From Dongia_A sp035695765 (lineage in GTDB: Bacteria > Pseudomonadota > Alphaproteobacteria > Dongiales > Dongiaceae): a DNA stretch of 64,000 nt. The stretch lies in NCBI GenBank assembly GCA_035695765.1, contig DASRRI010000007.1:23185-87184 (forward strand). The letters run 5' to 3'. The notes beneath the pieces were generated by a model. It was not told the DNA's origin. It saw only the letters and a list, made by a program, of their open reading frames with translations, and made no database searches. Position 1 is the first letter of the stretch, and each line of letters starts with the position of its first letter. Below are positions 1 through 7,826 of this stretch, one piece after another. The position numbers and the translations under genes were made by a program.

Positions 1-1
1 A

Positions 2-91
2 AAGGCCGCCAAGGGTAAGTCGGCGACATACAGCGATAACGTCATCGACCTTTCCGCCGAACGCGCTCGTCGCGCGAACCGGCTTAAGTAA
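2..91 (+). CDS. 3' end of an unrecognised gene (partial)
   Basis: An open frame enters from the left edge and ends at TAA (89-91), encoding a 29-residue basic, Ala/Lys/Arg-rich tail that ends in RRANRLK. Its stop overlaps the 3' end of the convergent oxyR gene by a few bases, as tightly packed real gene ends do. Too little is visible to name a family. A spurious frame is possible, because only the tail can be judged. Confidence 0.4.
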   Translation, partial: KAAKGKSATYSDNVIDLSAERARRANRLK

Positions 92-1007
92 CCGCGATCC
101 CCGCCGAACGCGCGGCCTTGGTCAGGGCCGCACCGAACTCCTTGAATTCCGCGCCGCGGCTTGAGGTCGTGCGCCACGCCAATCCGATCTGACGTCCGGC
201 ACCGCTGCGATCGAACGGCCGCGCCACCAGCTCGCCTGATTTCGGCACATGCGCCGGGACGGCCATGTCCGGCAGCAGCGTGACGCCGAGGCCGCCCGCC
301 ACCATCTCCACCAAGGTATTGAGGCTCGCGCCGGCAAAGCCGCTATCGGCCTGCGGCAGGCGGCAGGCAGCCAGCGCATGTTCGCGCAGGCAATGGCCCT
401 CCGCCAGCAACAGCAAATCGGCATCCTTCAGATCGGCCGTGGTCGGGGTCTTTTTCTGCGCCAGCGGGTTGTCCTTGCGAGCGACCAGCTGAAACCCGTC
501 CTTGAACAAAGACAGCGTCTCCACCTCGCCCGCGTGATAGGGCAGGGCCATCAGCACCAGGTCGAGCGTGCCATCCTCCAGCAGCGTCAGCAGGCGCGCA
601 GTCTGGTCCTCCGTCAGATAGAGCTGCAGCTTGGGATAGGCCTTGCGCAGATAGGGCAGGGTGCGCGGCAGCAGGTAGGGCGCGATGGTCGGAATGACGC
701 CGAGGCGCAGGCGCCCGCTCAACGGCTCTTTCCCCTTGGCCGCCAACTCCGCCAGCTCCTCTGCCTCGCGCAGCACGCGCTTGGCCCGCTGCGCCACCTC
801 CCGCCCCAAAGCGGTGAAGACGACGGTGCGGTTGTTGCGCTCCACCAGCTCGGCATCCAGAGCCGTTTCCAGCTCTTTCAGCCCTGCGCTCAGGGTTGAT
901 TGCGAGACGAAGCAGGACGTGGCCGCCTTTCCGAAGTGGCGGTGCTCCTCCAGCGCCACCAGGTAGCGGAGCTGCTTCAGGCTGGGCATATGGGTGATCG
1001 AAGCCAT
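84..1007 (-). CDS. oxyR: OxyR-type LysR-family peroxide sensor/regulator
   Basis: 307 aa, LysR-type transcriptional regulator with an N-terminal winged helix-turn-helix (about residues 8-66) and a substrate-binding-like sensor domain. The redox pair is visible as GHCLREHALAAC, with Cys206 and Cys215 nine residues apart, the spacing of E. coli Cys199/Cys208. It should sense H2O2 by forming that disulfide and then activate peroxide genes. It is divergent from ahpC-ahpD, its expected targets. Start chosen at the first ATG; Met7 (989) is an alternative that aligns better with the usual OxyR N-terminus. Neither has a clear Shine-Dalgarno sequence. Confidence 0.93.
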   Translation of the reverse strand: MASITHMPSLKQLRYLVALEEHRHFGKAATSCFVSQSTLSAGLKELETALDAELVERNNRTVVFTALGREVAQRAKRVLREAEELAELAAKGKEPLSGRLRLGVIPTIAPYLLPRTLPYLRKAYPKLQLYLTEDQTARLLTLLEDGTLDLVLMALPYHAGEVETLSLFKDGFQLVARKDNPLAQKKTPTTADLKDADLLLLAEGHCLREHALAACRLPQADSGFAGASLNTLVEMVAGGLGVTLLPDMAVPAHVPKSGELVARPFDRSGAGRQIGLAWRTTSSRGAEFKEFGAALTKAARSAGIAVT

Positions 1008-1030
1008 CGATCAATATAATATGATTAATT
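1006..1030. promoter_or_regulatory. Putative OxyR operator / divergent promoter region
   Basis: The oxyR-ahpC intergenic region holds an AT-rich imperfect palindrome, ATCAATATAATATGAT (1010-1025), in otherwise GC-rich DNA. It contains TATAAT (1015-1020), a candidate -10 element. It abuts the oxyR start codon, as expected for an autoregulated LysR gene that drives a divergent target. Inferred from position and symmetry only. Confidence 0.4.
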
Positions 1031-1122
1031 CATTTTACTGCAAGTGCGAAAAGCCCCATCTTCCGGTCTGGGAGAGCCGTTTGAGGCCAATCCGCAACGA
1101 TTTTTATTGGAGAGAGAGCATT

Positions 1123-1662
1123 ATGTTGACTGTTGGAGACAAGTTTCCGTCCTTCGATCTGAACGCGGTGGTCGATATCGATCCGGCCAAGGCCTTCGAG
1201 CGCATCACCGACCAGAGCAACAAGGGTAAGTGGAAGATCGTGTTCTTCTGGCCCAAGGATTTCACCTTCGTGTGCCCGACCGAGATCGCGGCATTCGGCA
1301 AGCTGAACGGCGACTTCAGCGACCGCGATGCCGTGGTCTACGGCGCCTCGATCGACAGCGAGTTCGTGCACCTGGCCTGGCGCCAGAACCACGCGGACCT
1401 GAAGGACCTGCCGTTCGCGATGCTGGCCGACATCAAGCGTGAGCTGACTACTGCGCTCGGCATCCTCGACAGACAAGAGGGCGTGGCCATGCGCGCGACC
1501 TACATCGTCGATCCGGAAGGCATCATCCGCTTCGCCTCCGTGACCGACCTCAATGTCGGCCGCAATACGCAGGAAGTGCTGCGCGTGCTGGATGCCCTGC
1601 AGACGGATGAGCTGTGCCCCTGCAACTGGCAGAAGGGCCAGGACGTTCTCAAGGCCGCCTAA
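1123..1662 (+). CDS. ahpC: AhpC-type alkyl hydroperoxide reductase (peroxiredoxin)
   Basis: 179 aa. A thiol peroxidase that reduces H2O2 and organic hydroperoxides in the cytosol. The peroxidatic cysteine is Cys51 in FTFVCPTE, and the C-terminus carries Cys165 and Cys167 in ELCPCNW, matching the three-cysteine actinobacterial AhpC type that pairs with AhpD rather than AhpF. The start at 1123 is preceded by a GGAGAGAGAG ribosome binding site; the longer frame from 994 runs through the operator and is rejected. Followed by ahpD after 70 bp. Confidence 0.95.
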   Translation: MLTVGDKFPSFDLNAVVDIDPAKAFERITDQSNKGKWKIVFFWPKDFTFVCPTEIAAFGKLNGDFSDRDAVVYGASIDSEFVHLAWRQNHADLKDLPFAMLADIKRELTTALGILDRQEGVAMRATYIVDPEGIIRFASVTDLNVGRNTQEVLRVLDALQTDELCPCNWQKGQDVLKAA

Positions 1663-1674
1663 GATTGCTCATTC

Positions 1675-1709
1675 CCGCCGCGGCTCTCTGATTCCCGGGG
1701 CCGCGGCGG
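1675..1709 (+). other. Intercistronic hairpin between ahpC and ahpD
   Basis: A perfect 10-bp inverted repeat, CCGCCGCGGC (1675-1684) and GCCGCGGCGG (1700-1709), with a 15-nt loop lies between the two genes. No U-run follows, so it is not a standard terminator. It could stabilise the upstream ahpC message or partly attenuate ahpD, giving more peroxidase than its reductase. The function is inference. Confidence 0.6.
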
Positions 1710-1732
1710 CCCTTATTGAAAGGTGAATTTCC

Positions 1733-2278
1733 ATGTCACTCGAATCCCTGAAGTCCTTGCTGCCGGACTATGCCAAGGACCTGAAGCTGAATTTGTCGAG
1801 CCTCGCTTCCGAAACGGCGCTGACACAGCAGCAGCTGGCCGGCACCTTCATCGTCTCCGCGCTGGCTTCACGCCAGCCGCAGGTGATCGCGGCGATCAAC
1901 GATGAGTTCGCGCCCAAGCTGGAACCGGCCGCGCTCAATGCCGCGAAGGCCGCGGCGGCGATCATGGGCATGAACAATATCTATTACCGCTTCGTCCATC
2001 TGGCGGGCGGCGACTACAAGAAAATGCCGGCGCGTCTGCGCATGAACGTCATGGCCAACCCGGGCGTGGAGAAGGCCGATTTCGAGCTGTGGTCGCTTGC
2101 CGTCTCCGCGGTCAATGGTTGCGGCATGTGCATCGAATCGCACGAGCATGAACTGCGCAAGACGGGCCTGACCGCGGACCAAATTCAGGCCGCGGTGCGC
2201 GTTGCCGCTGTCGTGCATGCGGTCGCTGCGGTGCTCGATGGCGAAGGCGTGGCGGCCCGTCTGGTGGCTGCCGCATAG
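1733..2278 (+). CDS. ahpD: AhpD alkyl hydroperoxidase / AhpC reductant
   Basis: 181 aa, carboxymuconolactone-decarboxylase-fold protein. The redox motif NGCGMCIESHEH gives Cys130 and Cys133, with Glu118 and His137 also present. These are the same positions as the catalytic residues of Mycobacterium tuberculosis AhpD, and the length is normal for the family. AhpD re-reduces AhpC, usually with electrons from a dihydrolipoamide system. Second gene of the OxyR-linked ahpC-ahpD operon. Confidence 0.95.
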   Translation: MSLESLKSLLPDYAKDLKLNLSSLASETALTQQQLAGTFIVSALASRQPQVIAAINDEFAPKLEPAALNAAKAAAAIMGMNNIYYRFVHLAGGDYKKMPARLRMNVMANPGVEKADFELWSLAVSAVNGCGMCIESHEHELRKTGLTADQIQAAVRVAAVVHAVAAVLDGEGVAARLVAAA

Positions 2279-2413
2279 CTGTCATCGGCGATCCGCAAGC
2301 CTGCAGTCAAATCCTTGAATTGGCGCGGAAAACCGGCTGCGACCGCGGGTCGCGGCCGGCCCGCGCCTTCTGCTGTTCAGCGCGATTCCACCTGATATAG
2401 TGGCGCCGGATTC

Positions 2414-2437
2414 GGCCGGGCGTTCTTCCCGGCCTTT
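2414..2437 (+). terminator. Weak hairpin upstream of gabT
   Basis: GGCCGGG (2414-2420) and CCCGGCC (2428-2434) form a 7-bp stem with a 7-nt loop, followed by only TTTC. It lies about 35 bp before the gabT start, so it may end ahpD transcription weakly or sit in the gabT leader. A second GC-rich inverted region lies near 2340-2370. Confidence 0.35.
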
Positions 2438-2471
2438 CATCGTCAACGATCAGGACTGAAGAGGGGTCGAC

Positions 2472-3773
2472 ATGACCAGCAATGCCAGTTTGCACCAGCG
2501 CCGCGTGGCTGCGGTTCCCCGCGGCGTGGGCAACGCTTATGCCATCTATGCAGAGCGCGCATCGAACGCGGAGATCGTGGATGTCGAAGGGCGGCGCCTG
2601 ATCGATTTCGCCGGCGGTATCGCCGTGCTGAATACCGGCCATTGCCACCCGAAGGTGATGGCGGCGGTGAAGGATCAGCTCGAAAAGTTCACCCACACCT
2701 GCTTCCAGGTGAATCCGTACGAGCAATACATCCGCCTGGCGGAGCGGCTGAACGAACTGGTGCCCGGTAATTTCCCGAAAAAGACCATCTTCCTCACGAC
2801 CGGTGCCGAAGCGGTCGAGAACGCTGTCAAGATCGCGCGCGCTCATACCAAGCGCGCGGCGGTGATCGCGTTCTCCGGCGCGTTCCACGGCCGCACCTTG
2901 ATGGGTATGGCGCTGACCGGGAAATACCAGCCTTACAAGGTCGGCTTCGGTCCGTTCCCGACCGACGTCTATCACGTGCCGTTCCCCGAGACGAACGAGA
3001 AGGACGGCTGGCAGAAATCACTGAAGGCGCTGGAGACGCTGTTCAAGGCCGATGTCGGCCCAGACAATGTCGCCGCCATCATCATCGAGCCGGTGCAGGG
3101 CGAAGGCGGATTCAACATCGTGCCGTTCGAGCTGATGCGTGCGCTGCGCGAGATCTGCAACAAGCACGGCATCGTCCTTATCGCCGACGAGATCCAGACC
3201 GGCTTCGCGCGCACCGGCAAGATGTTCGCGATCGAGCATTCCGGCATCGCGCCCGACCTCACCTGCATGGCGAAGAGCCTGGCTGGCGGATTCCCGCTCT
3301 CGGCCGTGACCGGCAAGGCGGAGATCATGGATGGGCCGGCGGCCGGCGGCCTCGGCGGCACCTATGGCGGCTCGCCGATCGGTTGCGCTGCGGGCAACGC
3401 TGTCCTGGACGTGATGGAAGAGGAGAAGCTGGTCGAGCGTGCCAACGTCATCGGCAAGCGCATGATCGAACGCCTGACCGAGATGAAGCGCCGCAACAGC
3501 TTCGGCAACCGCATCGGCGACATCCGCGGCCTCGGCGCCATGGTAGCGTGCGAGCTGATCACCAAGGACGGCACGCCCGACGCGGACCTGACCAAGCAGG
3601 TGGTGAACAAGGCCGGCGAGAACGGCCTCATCCTGCTCAGCTGCGGCGTCAACGCCAACGTCCTCCGTTTCCTGATGCCGCTCACGGCGCCCGACACGAT
3701 CATCGAGGAAGGCTTCGACATCCTCGAAAAGACGATCGGCCAGGTGCTGGAGGCGTCGGCGAAGGCGGCGTAA
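2472..3773 (+). CDS. gabT: 4-aminobutyrate aminotransferase (class III)
   Basis: 433 aa, PLP-dependent class III aminotransferase transferring the amino group of GABA (and often 5-aminovalerate) to 2-oxoglutarate to give succinate semialdehyde. The PLP lysine is Lys268 in MAKSLAGG and Glu211 lies in EPVQGEGG, the same numbers as E. coli GabT. The DE-Q motif (IADEIQTG) is intact. A GAAGAGGGG ribosome binding site supports the start. No succinate-semialdehyde dehydrogenase gene is adjacent. Related omega-aminotransferases cannot be fully excluded. Confidence 0.9.
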   Translation: MTSNASLHQRRVAAVPRGVGNAYAIYAERASNAEIVDVEGRRLIDFAGGIAVLNTGHCHPKVMAAVKDQLEKFTHTCFQVNPYEQYIRLAERLNELVPGNFPKKTIFLTTGAEAVENAVKIARAHTKRAAVIAFSGAFHGRTLMGMALTGKYQPYKVGFGPFPTDVYHVPFPETNEKDGWQKSLKALETLFKADVGPDNVAAIIIEPVQGEGGFNIVPFELMRALREICNKHGIVLIADEIQTGFARTGKMFAIEHSGIAPDLTCMAKSLAGGFPLSAVTGKAEIMDGPAAGGLGGTYGGSPIGCAAGNAVLDVMEEEKLVERANVIGKRMIERLTEMKRRNSFGNRIGDIRGLGAMVACELITKDGTPDADLTKQVVNKAGENGLILLSCGVNANVLRFLMPLTAPDTIIEEGFDILEKTIGQVLEASAKAA

Positions 3774-3796
3774 TCGACGCGCCACCGCCATTAGGC

Positions 3797-3829
3797 AAAA
3801 AGGCCGCGGATTGCTCCGCGGCCTTTTTT
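3797..3829. terminator. Bidirectional rho-independent terminator
   Basis: An 11-bp perfect stem, AAGGCCGCGGA (3800-3810) and TCCGCGGCCTT (3815-3825), with a 4-nt loop. An A-run precedes it and a T-run follows on the plus strand, so it can stop both gabT and the convergent mlaC. Confidence 0.92.
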
Positions 3830-3847
3830 CGTTCGATCCGCCAACGT

Positions 3848-4489
3848 TCAGTTGGTCGAGGGGGCGGAGGCGGAGTTGGTGCCGACCTTCTTCTTCAAGA
3901 CCTCGATCAGCTTGCTGACGCTGCCGCCGTTGCTGCTGATGACCGAGGCGAATTCCTGGCGATGGGTGTCGGCGAGGCTGAGGCCTTCGACCTTCACGTC
4001 GGCGATCTTGTAGCCGTCGCCGGCGGCTTCGATGGTCCAGTCGACACGGGCCGGGTCGCCGCTCGGCAGCTTCACGGTGGAGAACACGACGGATCGGCCG
4101 TCGCCTTCGTCGCGCACCCGGCCGACCGCCATTTCGTGGCCCGTGTAGCTCGCAAAGCGCTTGCCGTAGGCAAGGGCGAGGAAATCCGTGAGCGCGGCCG
4201 TGAAATCACTCTGCTCTTCCGGCGTCGCCTTGCGCCAATAGCTGCCCAGCATGTATTTGGCGATGGCAGGCATGTCGAAGTACTTCTGCAGCAGCGGCTT
4301 CAGCTTGGCGGCACGCTGCTGGTCGGTCTCCTCCGCAGCCGGCGCCATCTGGGTGATCGCCTGGCTGCTGACCTCTTGGATAAAGGCGGTCGGGTCGGCC
4401 GAAGCCTGCACGGCGGGCGCGGCAGTCCATCCGAACAACGCCAGTCCGGCGGCGAGCAGCAGCCGGCGGGTGGGCATCGATGTAAACAT
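3848..4489 (-). CDS. mlaC: MlaC/Ttg2D periplasmic phospholipid carrier
   Basis: 213 aa. The N-terminus has a twin-Arg-flanked hydrophobic stretch typical of a Sec signal, likely cleaved near residue 29 (VQA-SA). The mature part matches the MlaC/Ttg2D family, which ferries phospholipid between the outer-membrane MlaA complex and the inner-membrane MlaFEDB transporter. It lies 2 bp downstream of mlaA, so the two are probably co-translated. mlaF, mlaE and mlaD are not in this window. Some members of this family are annotated HpnM in hopanoid clusters; no hopanoid genes are near. Confidence 0.88.
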   Translation of the reverse strand: MFTSMPTRRLLLAAGLALFGWTAAPAVQASADPTAFIQEVSSQAITQMAPAAEETDQQRAAKLKPLLQKYFDMPAIAKYMLGSYWRKATPEEQSDFTAALTDFLALAYGKRFASYTGHEMAVGRVRDEGDGRSVVFSTVKLPSGDPARVDWTIEAAGDGYKIADVKVEGLSLADTHRQEFASVISSNGGSVSKLIEVLKKKVGTNSASAPSTN

Positions 4490-4491
4490 GA

Positions 4492-5349
4492 CTACTCCGC
4501 TACGGTGATTTGATCTTCCGGCTGCGCGGGTTTGAGTTCCACCGGCGCATCGCCGTCCTCTGGAATCATCTCGTCTGTAATAATCTGCGAGGCTTGCTGT
4601 TCGCTCTCGCCATTGCGGATCAGATCATTGCGCTGCTGACGATACAAGCTGCGAACCGTCGCATAGAAGTCGACCGATCCCTTCTTGAGTTCGTCAATCG
4701 CTTCCAGATTGCGCGCCCGCGTATCGACCGCTTCGAGGCCGGCGCGCGCCGTGTTGATCCCTGACACATTATAGGCATAGCCGACCCAGGTCAGCGGATC
4801 GAGCGCGTAATCGACGATGCGACCGGAATAGTCGCGCGGATTGCCTGGACCGACAATCGGCAGGTGCAGATAGGGGCCCTCGCCCGTACCGTACACCGCC
4901 AGCGTCTGGCCGAAATCCTCTTCATGATACCTCATGTCCATCATGCTCGCGACATCGACGAAGCCGCCGACGCCGATGGTCGAGTTGATGAAGAAGCGCG
5001 CAACGGTTGTGCCGGCGCGGTCAAAATTGCCCTGGAACAGGTCATTCGCCAGGATGACCGGCGACTTCAGGTTGCGCAGGAAGTTGCGCACGCCATCCTC
5101 GGCTGGGTCGGGCAGCGCGATGTGATACCAGCCCGCGAACGGCTTCAGCAGGATTTCGTCGAGGAACTGATTGACCTCGAAGAAATAGCGGTTCATCGGC
5201 TCGAGGGGATCGTTCGCCTCGTTGTAAGCCTGGACCGCCGCTTCATCGGTGGGGTCGGGCTTGGTCGCGCAACCGGTCGCGAGCACGGAAAGGCCGAGCG
5301 TCGCTGCGATCAGCGCTACGCGAAACTTGGAAGTCATGTGCGGCATCAT
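4492..5349 (-). CDS. mlaA: MlaA (VacJ) outer-membrane lipoprotein
   Basis: 285 aa from the chosen start. A lipoprotein signal ends at Cys27 (LATGC). The body carries the family's NDPLEPMNR motif and the LPLVGPGNPRD-like stretch (here LPIVGPGNPRD). MlaA removes misplaced phospholipid from the outer leaflet and hands it to MlaC. An AGAAGG site 8 nt upstream favours ATG 5349 over the much longer frame from 5475; Met5 (5337) is a further alternative. The C-terminal tail is acidic and Pro-rich. Confidence 0.9.
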   Translation of the reverse strand: MMPHMTSKFRVALIAATLGLSVLATGCATKPDPTDEAAVQAYNEANDPLEPMNRYFFEVNQFLDEILLKPFAGWYHIALPDPAEDGVRNFLRNLKSPVILANDLFQGNFDRAGTTVARFFINSTIGVGGFVDVASMMDMRYHEEDFGQTLAVYGTGEGPYLHLPIVGPGNPRDYSGRIVDYALDPLTWVGYAYNVSGINTARAGLEAVDTRARNLEAIDELKKGSVDFYATVRSLYRQQRNDLIRNGESEQQASQIITDEMIPEDGDAPVELKPAQPEDQITVAE

Positions 5350-5842
5350 TCGATCAACCTTCTGTCGGCAGTTGGCCCTTGTTGCTGGCCAGGCCCTTCT
5401 CAGGCCGTTCCACCGCCCCCCACGATCCGACGACACCCCTGCCGCCGAAACCCCACCATTCGGGACGCTGGTCATCCAAGCGTGGCCGGATCGTCACACG
5501 GCGCAAGTTAACTGTTCGTAACTGCACGCCGGCAAAAATCCTGCCATTCCCGGATTATCGCGCCCCGCCGATGAGTTAGCATAGGTGCCGGCATTAAGCC
5601 ATAGCTCCGCACGGCCTGCCGGAGGTGCCACAAAAGCGCTTGTGGCAAAAATATCTCAGGCCGTTGCTAACCATGTTTCCGGACCGACTTGGATGCGGCG
5701 GAATCCGGCGATTCCGGCATCTGCTGGTTGGATTCGGTCAGCCAGGATGTGGTGACGGTCTGTCCCCCGGCTCAGCACAAAACCGCGACCGGGACCGCAA
5801 TGGCAGGTCGGTCCGGCGCCCAACGGCTCGTCGAATCGGAGA
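5350..5842. other. Gene-free stretch between mlaA and dppF
   Basis: 493 bp without a convincing gene; overlapping short frames on both strands have no family resemblance. It must carry the mlaA promoter. A 7-bp inverted repeat, GCCACAA (5627-5633) and TTGTGGC (5640-5646), is present without a usable T-run. Near 5786-5820 an imperfect GC-rich stem followed on the minus strand by GGTTTTGT could be a weak terminator for the dpp operon. Confidence 0.5.
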
Positions 5843-6853
5843 TCAGAGAGTGATTTCGGCATGGTGGCAGGCGACGTGCCTGCCGGCGAGCGGACGCAGT
5901 TCGGGACGCTCCTGTGCACAGATCTCGGTCGCGAACGGACAGCGGCGATGGAATGCGCAGCCCGGCGGGGGATTGATCGGCGAGGGCAGTTCGCCTTTCA
6001 CGGTCAGTCGCTTCGACCGCGCCTTTGGATCGACCGACGGCGTCGCCGCCAGCAGCGCTTGCGTGTAAGGATGGCGCGGCTCGTCGAAGATCACCTGCTT
6101 CGGCCCCTGTTCGACTGGTCGGCCGAGATACATCACCATCAATTCATCGGCGATGTGCCGCACCACGCTGAGGTCGTGCGAGATGAAGAGGTAGGCGAGG
6201 TTGAACTCCGCCTGCAGATCCATCAGCAGGTTCAGCACCTGGGCGCGGATCGAAACGTCGAGCGCGGAGACCGGCTCATCGGCCACGACGATGCGGGGGT
6301 TGAGGATCAAGGCGCGCGCGATCGCGATGCGTTGGCGCTGGCCACCGGAGAACATGTGCGGATAGCGGGTATAGAATTCCGGGCGGAGGCCAACCCGCGC
6401 CATCATCGCTCGCGCGGTCTCCACGCGTTCCCTGGCGGACTTGTTGGTGTTGATCTCCAGCGGCTCGCCGAGGATCTGGCCGACCTGCTTGCGCGGGTTC
6501 AGCGAACCATAGGGATCCTGGAACACCATCTGCACCTTTGGGCGCAAGGCATGCAGCTGCTCCTTGCTGGCGCCGACGATGTCGGTGCCTTCGATGGTGA
6601 GATGGCCGGCGGTCGGCCGCTCGATCATCGTTACCATGCGGGCAAGAGTGGATTTGCCGCATCCGGATTCGCCCACGACCGCGAGCGTGCGGCCGGCAGT
6701 CAGCGAAAAGCTCGCACCGGCCACGGCCTTCAGGATTGCGCCCTGCTTGAAGAAGCCGCGTCCGATCTGGTAGTGGCGCTGCAGATCCTGCGCTTCCAGG
6801 ATCGGCTTGGTGTCGGCGGCGGGCGTCGGTGAAGTGGCGGCAAGGGCGCTCAC
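5843..6853 (-). CDS. dppF: Dipeptide/oligopeptide ABC transporter ATPase (DppF/OppF)
   Basis: 336 aa. ABC ATPase with Walker A GESGCGKST, signature SGGQRQRIAIARAL, Walker B VVADEPVSALD and the C-terminal peptide-transporter extension (GCAFHRRCPFA) with clustered cysteines. The start is taken as GTG at 6853, which forms a GTGA overlap with the dppD stop and has GGAGGAACAG upstream; the frame upstream of it belongs to dppD in another register. One of the two energising subunits of the importer. Confidence 0.92.
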   Translation of the reverse strand: MSALAATSPTPAADTKPILEAQDLQRHYQIGRGFFKQGAILKAVAGASFSLTAGRTLAVVGESGCGKSTLARMVTMIERPTAGHLTIEGTDIVGASKEQLHALRPKVQMVFQDPYGSLNPRKQVGQILGEPLEINTNKSARERVETARAMMARVGLRPEFYTRYPHMFSGGQRQRIAIARALILNPRIVVADEPVSALDVSIRAQVLNLLMDLQAEFNLAYLFISHDLSVVRHIADELMVMYLGRPVEQGPKQVIFDEPRHPYTQALLAATPSVDPKARSKRLTVKGELPSPINPPPGCAFHRRCPFATEICAQERPELRPLAGRHVACHHAEITL

Positions 6854-7821
6854 GACGCTGTTCCTCCGCCAATCGGGAAGTGGCAGCGCACGCGCGCACC
6901 GAGCTTTGCCTCCAGGGCCGGATGCTCGATGCGGCAGCGTTCCTGCGCGAAGCCGCAGCGCGGATTGAAGACGCACCCCGTGGGACGATCCGCAATGCCG
7001 GGCACGACGCCGGGAATGGTGTTGAGCTTCTTGCCCAGCGCGCGTTCGGGCAACGCTTCAAGTAGCGCGGCCGTATAGGGATGGCGCGGATGTTCGAACA
7101 GGCGCTCGGCCGTCTGCTCTTCCACCTGCTGGCTGGCATACATCACCATGACGCGCTGGGCCGTCTCCGCCACCACACCCATGTCGTGGGTGATGAGCAC
7201 CATCGCCATGTTCCGGTCGCGGCTCAGCGATACCAGCAGGTCCAGGATCTGCGCCTGGATGGTGACGTCGAGTGCGGTCGTCGGCTCATCGGCGATCAGC
7301 AGCTTGGGATTGCAGGCGATCGCCATCGCGATCATCACGCGCTGGCACATGCCTCCGGACAATTGATGCGGAAAGCTGTCGAGGCGAGAGGCAGCGGCGG
7401 GAATGCCGACTTGCTCCAGCAGCTCGACGGTGCGTTTCCTGCGTTCGCTGCGCGATCCGCCCTCATGGACCGCCAGCGTTTCCATGATCTGGTAGCCGAC
7501 GCTGAAGGACGGGTTGAGGCTGGTCATCGGCTCCTGGAAGATCATGGCAATATCCTTGCCGACGATCTTGCGGCGGGCGGCATCGGACAACGACAAGAGA
7601 TCAATGCCATTGAACCGCATCACATCGGCGGTCACCTTGCCCGGCCAGGGGATGAGGCCCATGACAGCCAGCATGGTGACGCTCTTGCCCGATCCGGATT
7701 CGCCGACCACGCCCAGCAGCTCGCCCGACTCCAGCGTCACATCGAGGCCGTCGACCGCGCGGAACGGGCCGCGATGGGTCTGGAATTCGACCGCGAGGTT
7801 TCGGATTTCGAGCAAGGGCAT
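6850..7821 (-). CDS. dppD: Dipeptide/oligopeptide ABC transporter ATPase (DppD/OppD)
   Basis: 323 aa. Walker A GESGSGKS, signature LSGGMCQRVMIAMA, Walker B LIADEPTTALD and the C-terminal GCVFNPRCGFA extension typical of OppD/DppD. Start ATG at 7821, 5 bp after the dppC stop; the open frame continues upstream only as a shadow of dppC. It overlaps dppF by 4 bp. Partner of DppF in ATP hydrolysis. Confidence 0.93.
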   Translation of the reverse strand: MPLLEIRNLAVEFQTHRGPFRAVDGLDVTLESGELLGVVGESGSGKSVTMLAVMGLIPWPGKVTADVMRFNGIDLLSLSDAARRKIVGKDIAMIFQEPMTSLNPSFSVGYQIMETLAVHEGGSRSERRKRTVELLEQVGIPAAASRLDSFPHQLSGGMCQRVMIAMAIACNPKLLIADEPTTALDVTIQAQILDLLVSLSRDRNMAMVLITHDMGVVAETAQRVMVMYASQQVEEQTAERLFEHPRHPYTAALLEALPERALGKKLNTIPGVVPGIADRPTGCVFNPRCGFAQERCRIEHPALEAKLGARVRCHFPIGGGTAS

Positions 7822-7826
7822 GGCGG

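Noticed and set aside
994..1122. Extended N-terminus of ahpC from 994
   Set aside because: It runs through the putative OxyR operator and lacks family similarity; ATG 1123 has a strong ribosome binding site and the normal AhpC N-terminus.
5625..6068. Plus-strand 147-codon frame upstream of and over dppF
   Set aside because: Arg/Gly-rich composition without motifs, mostly antisense to the ABC ATPase gene; typical high-GC shadow.
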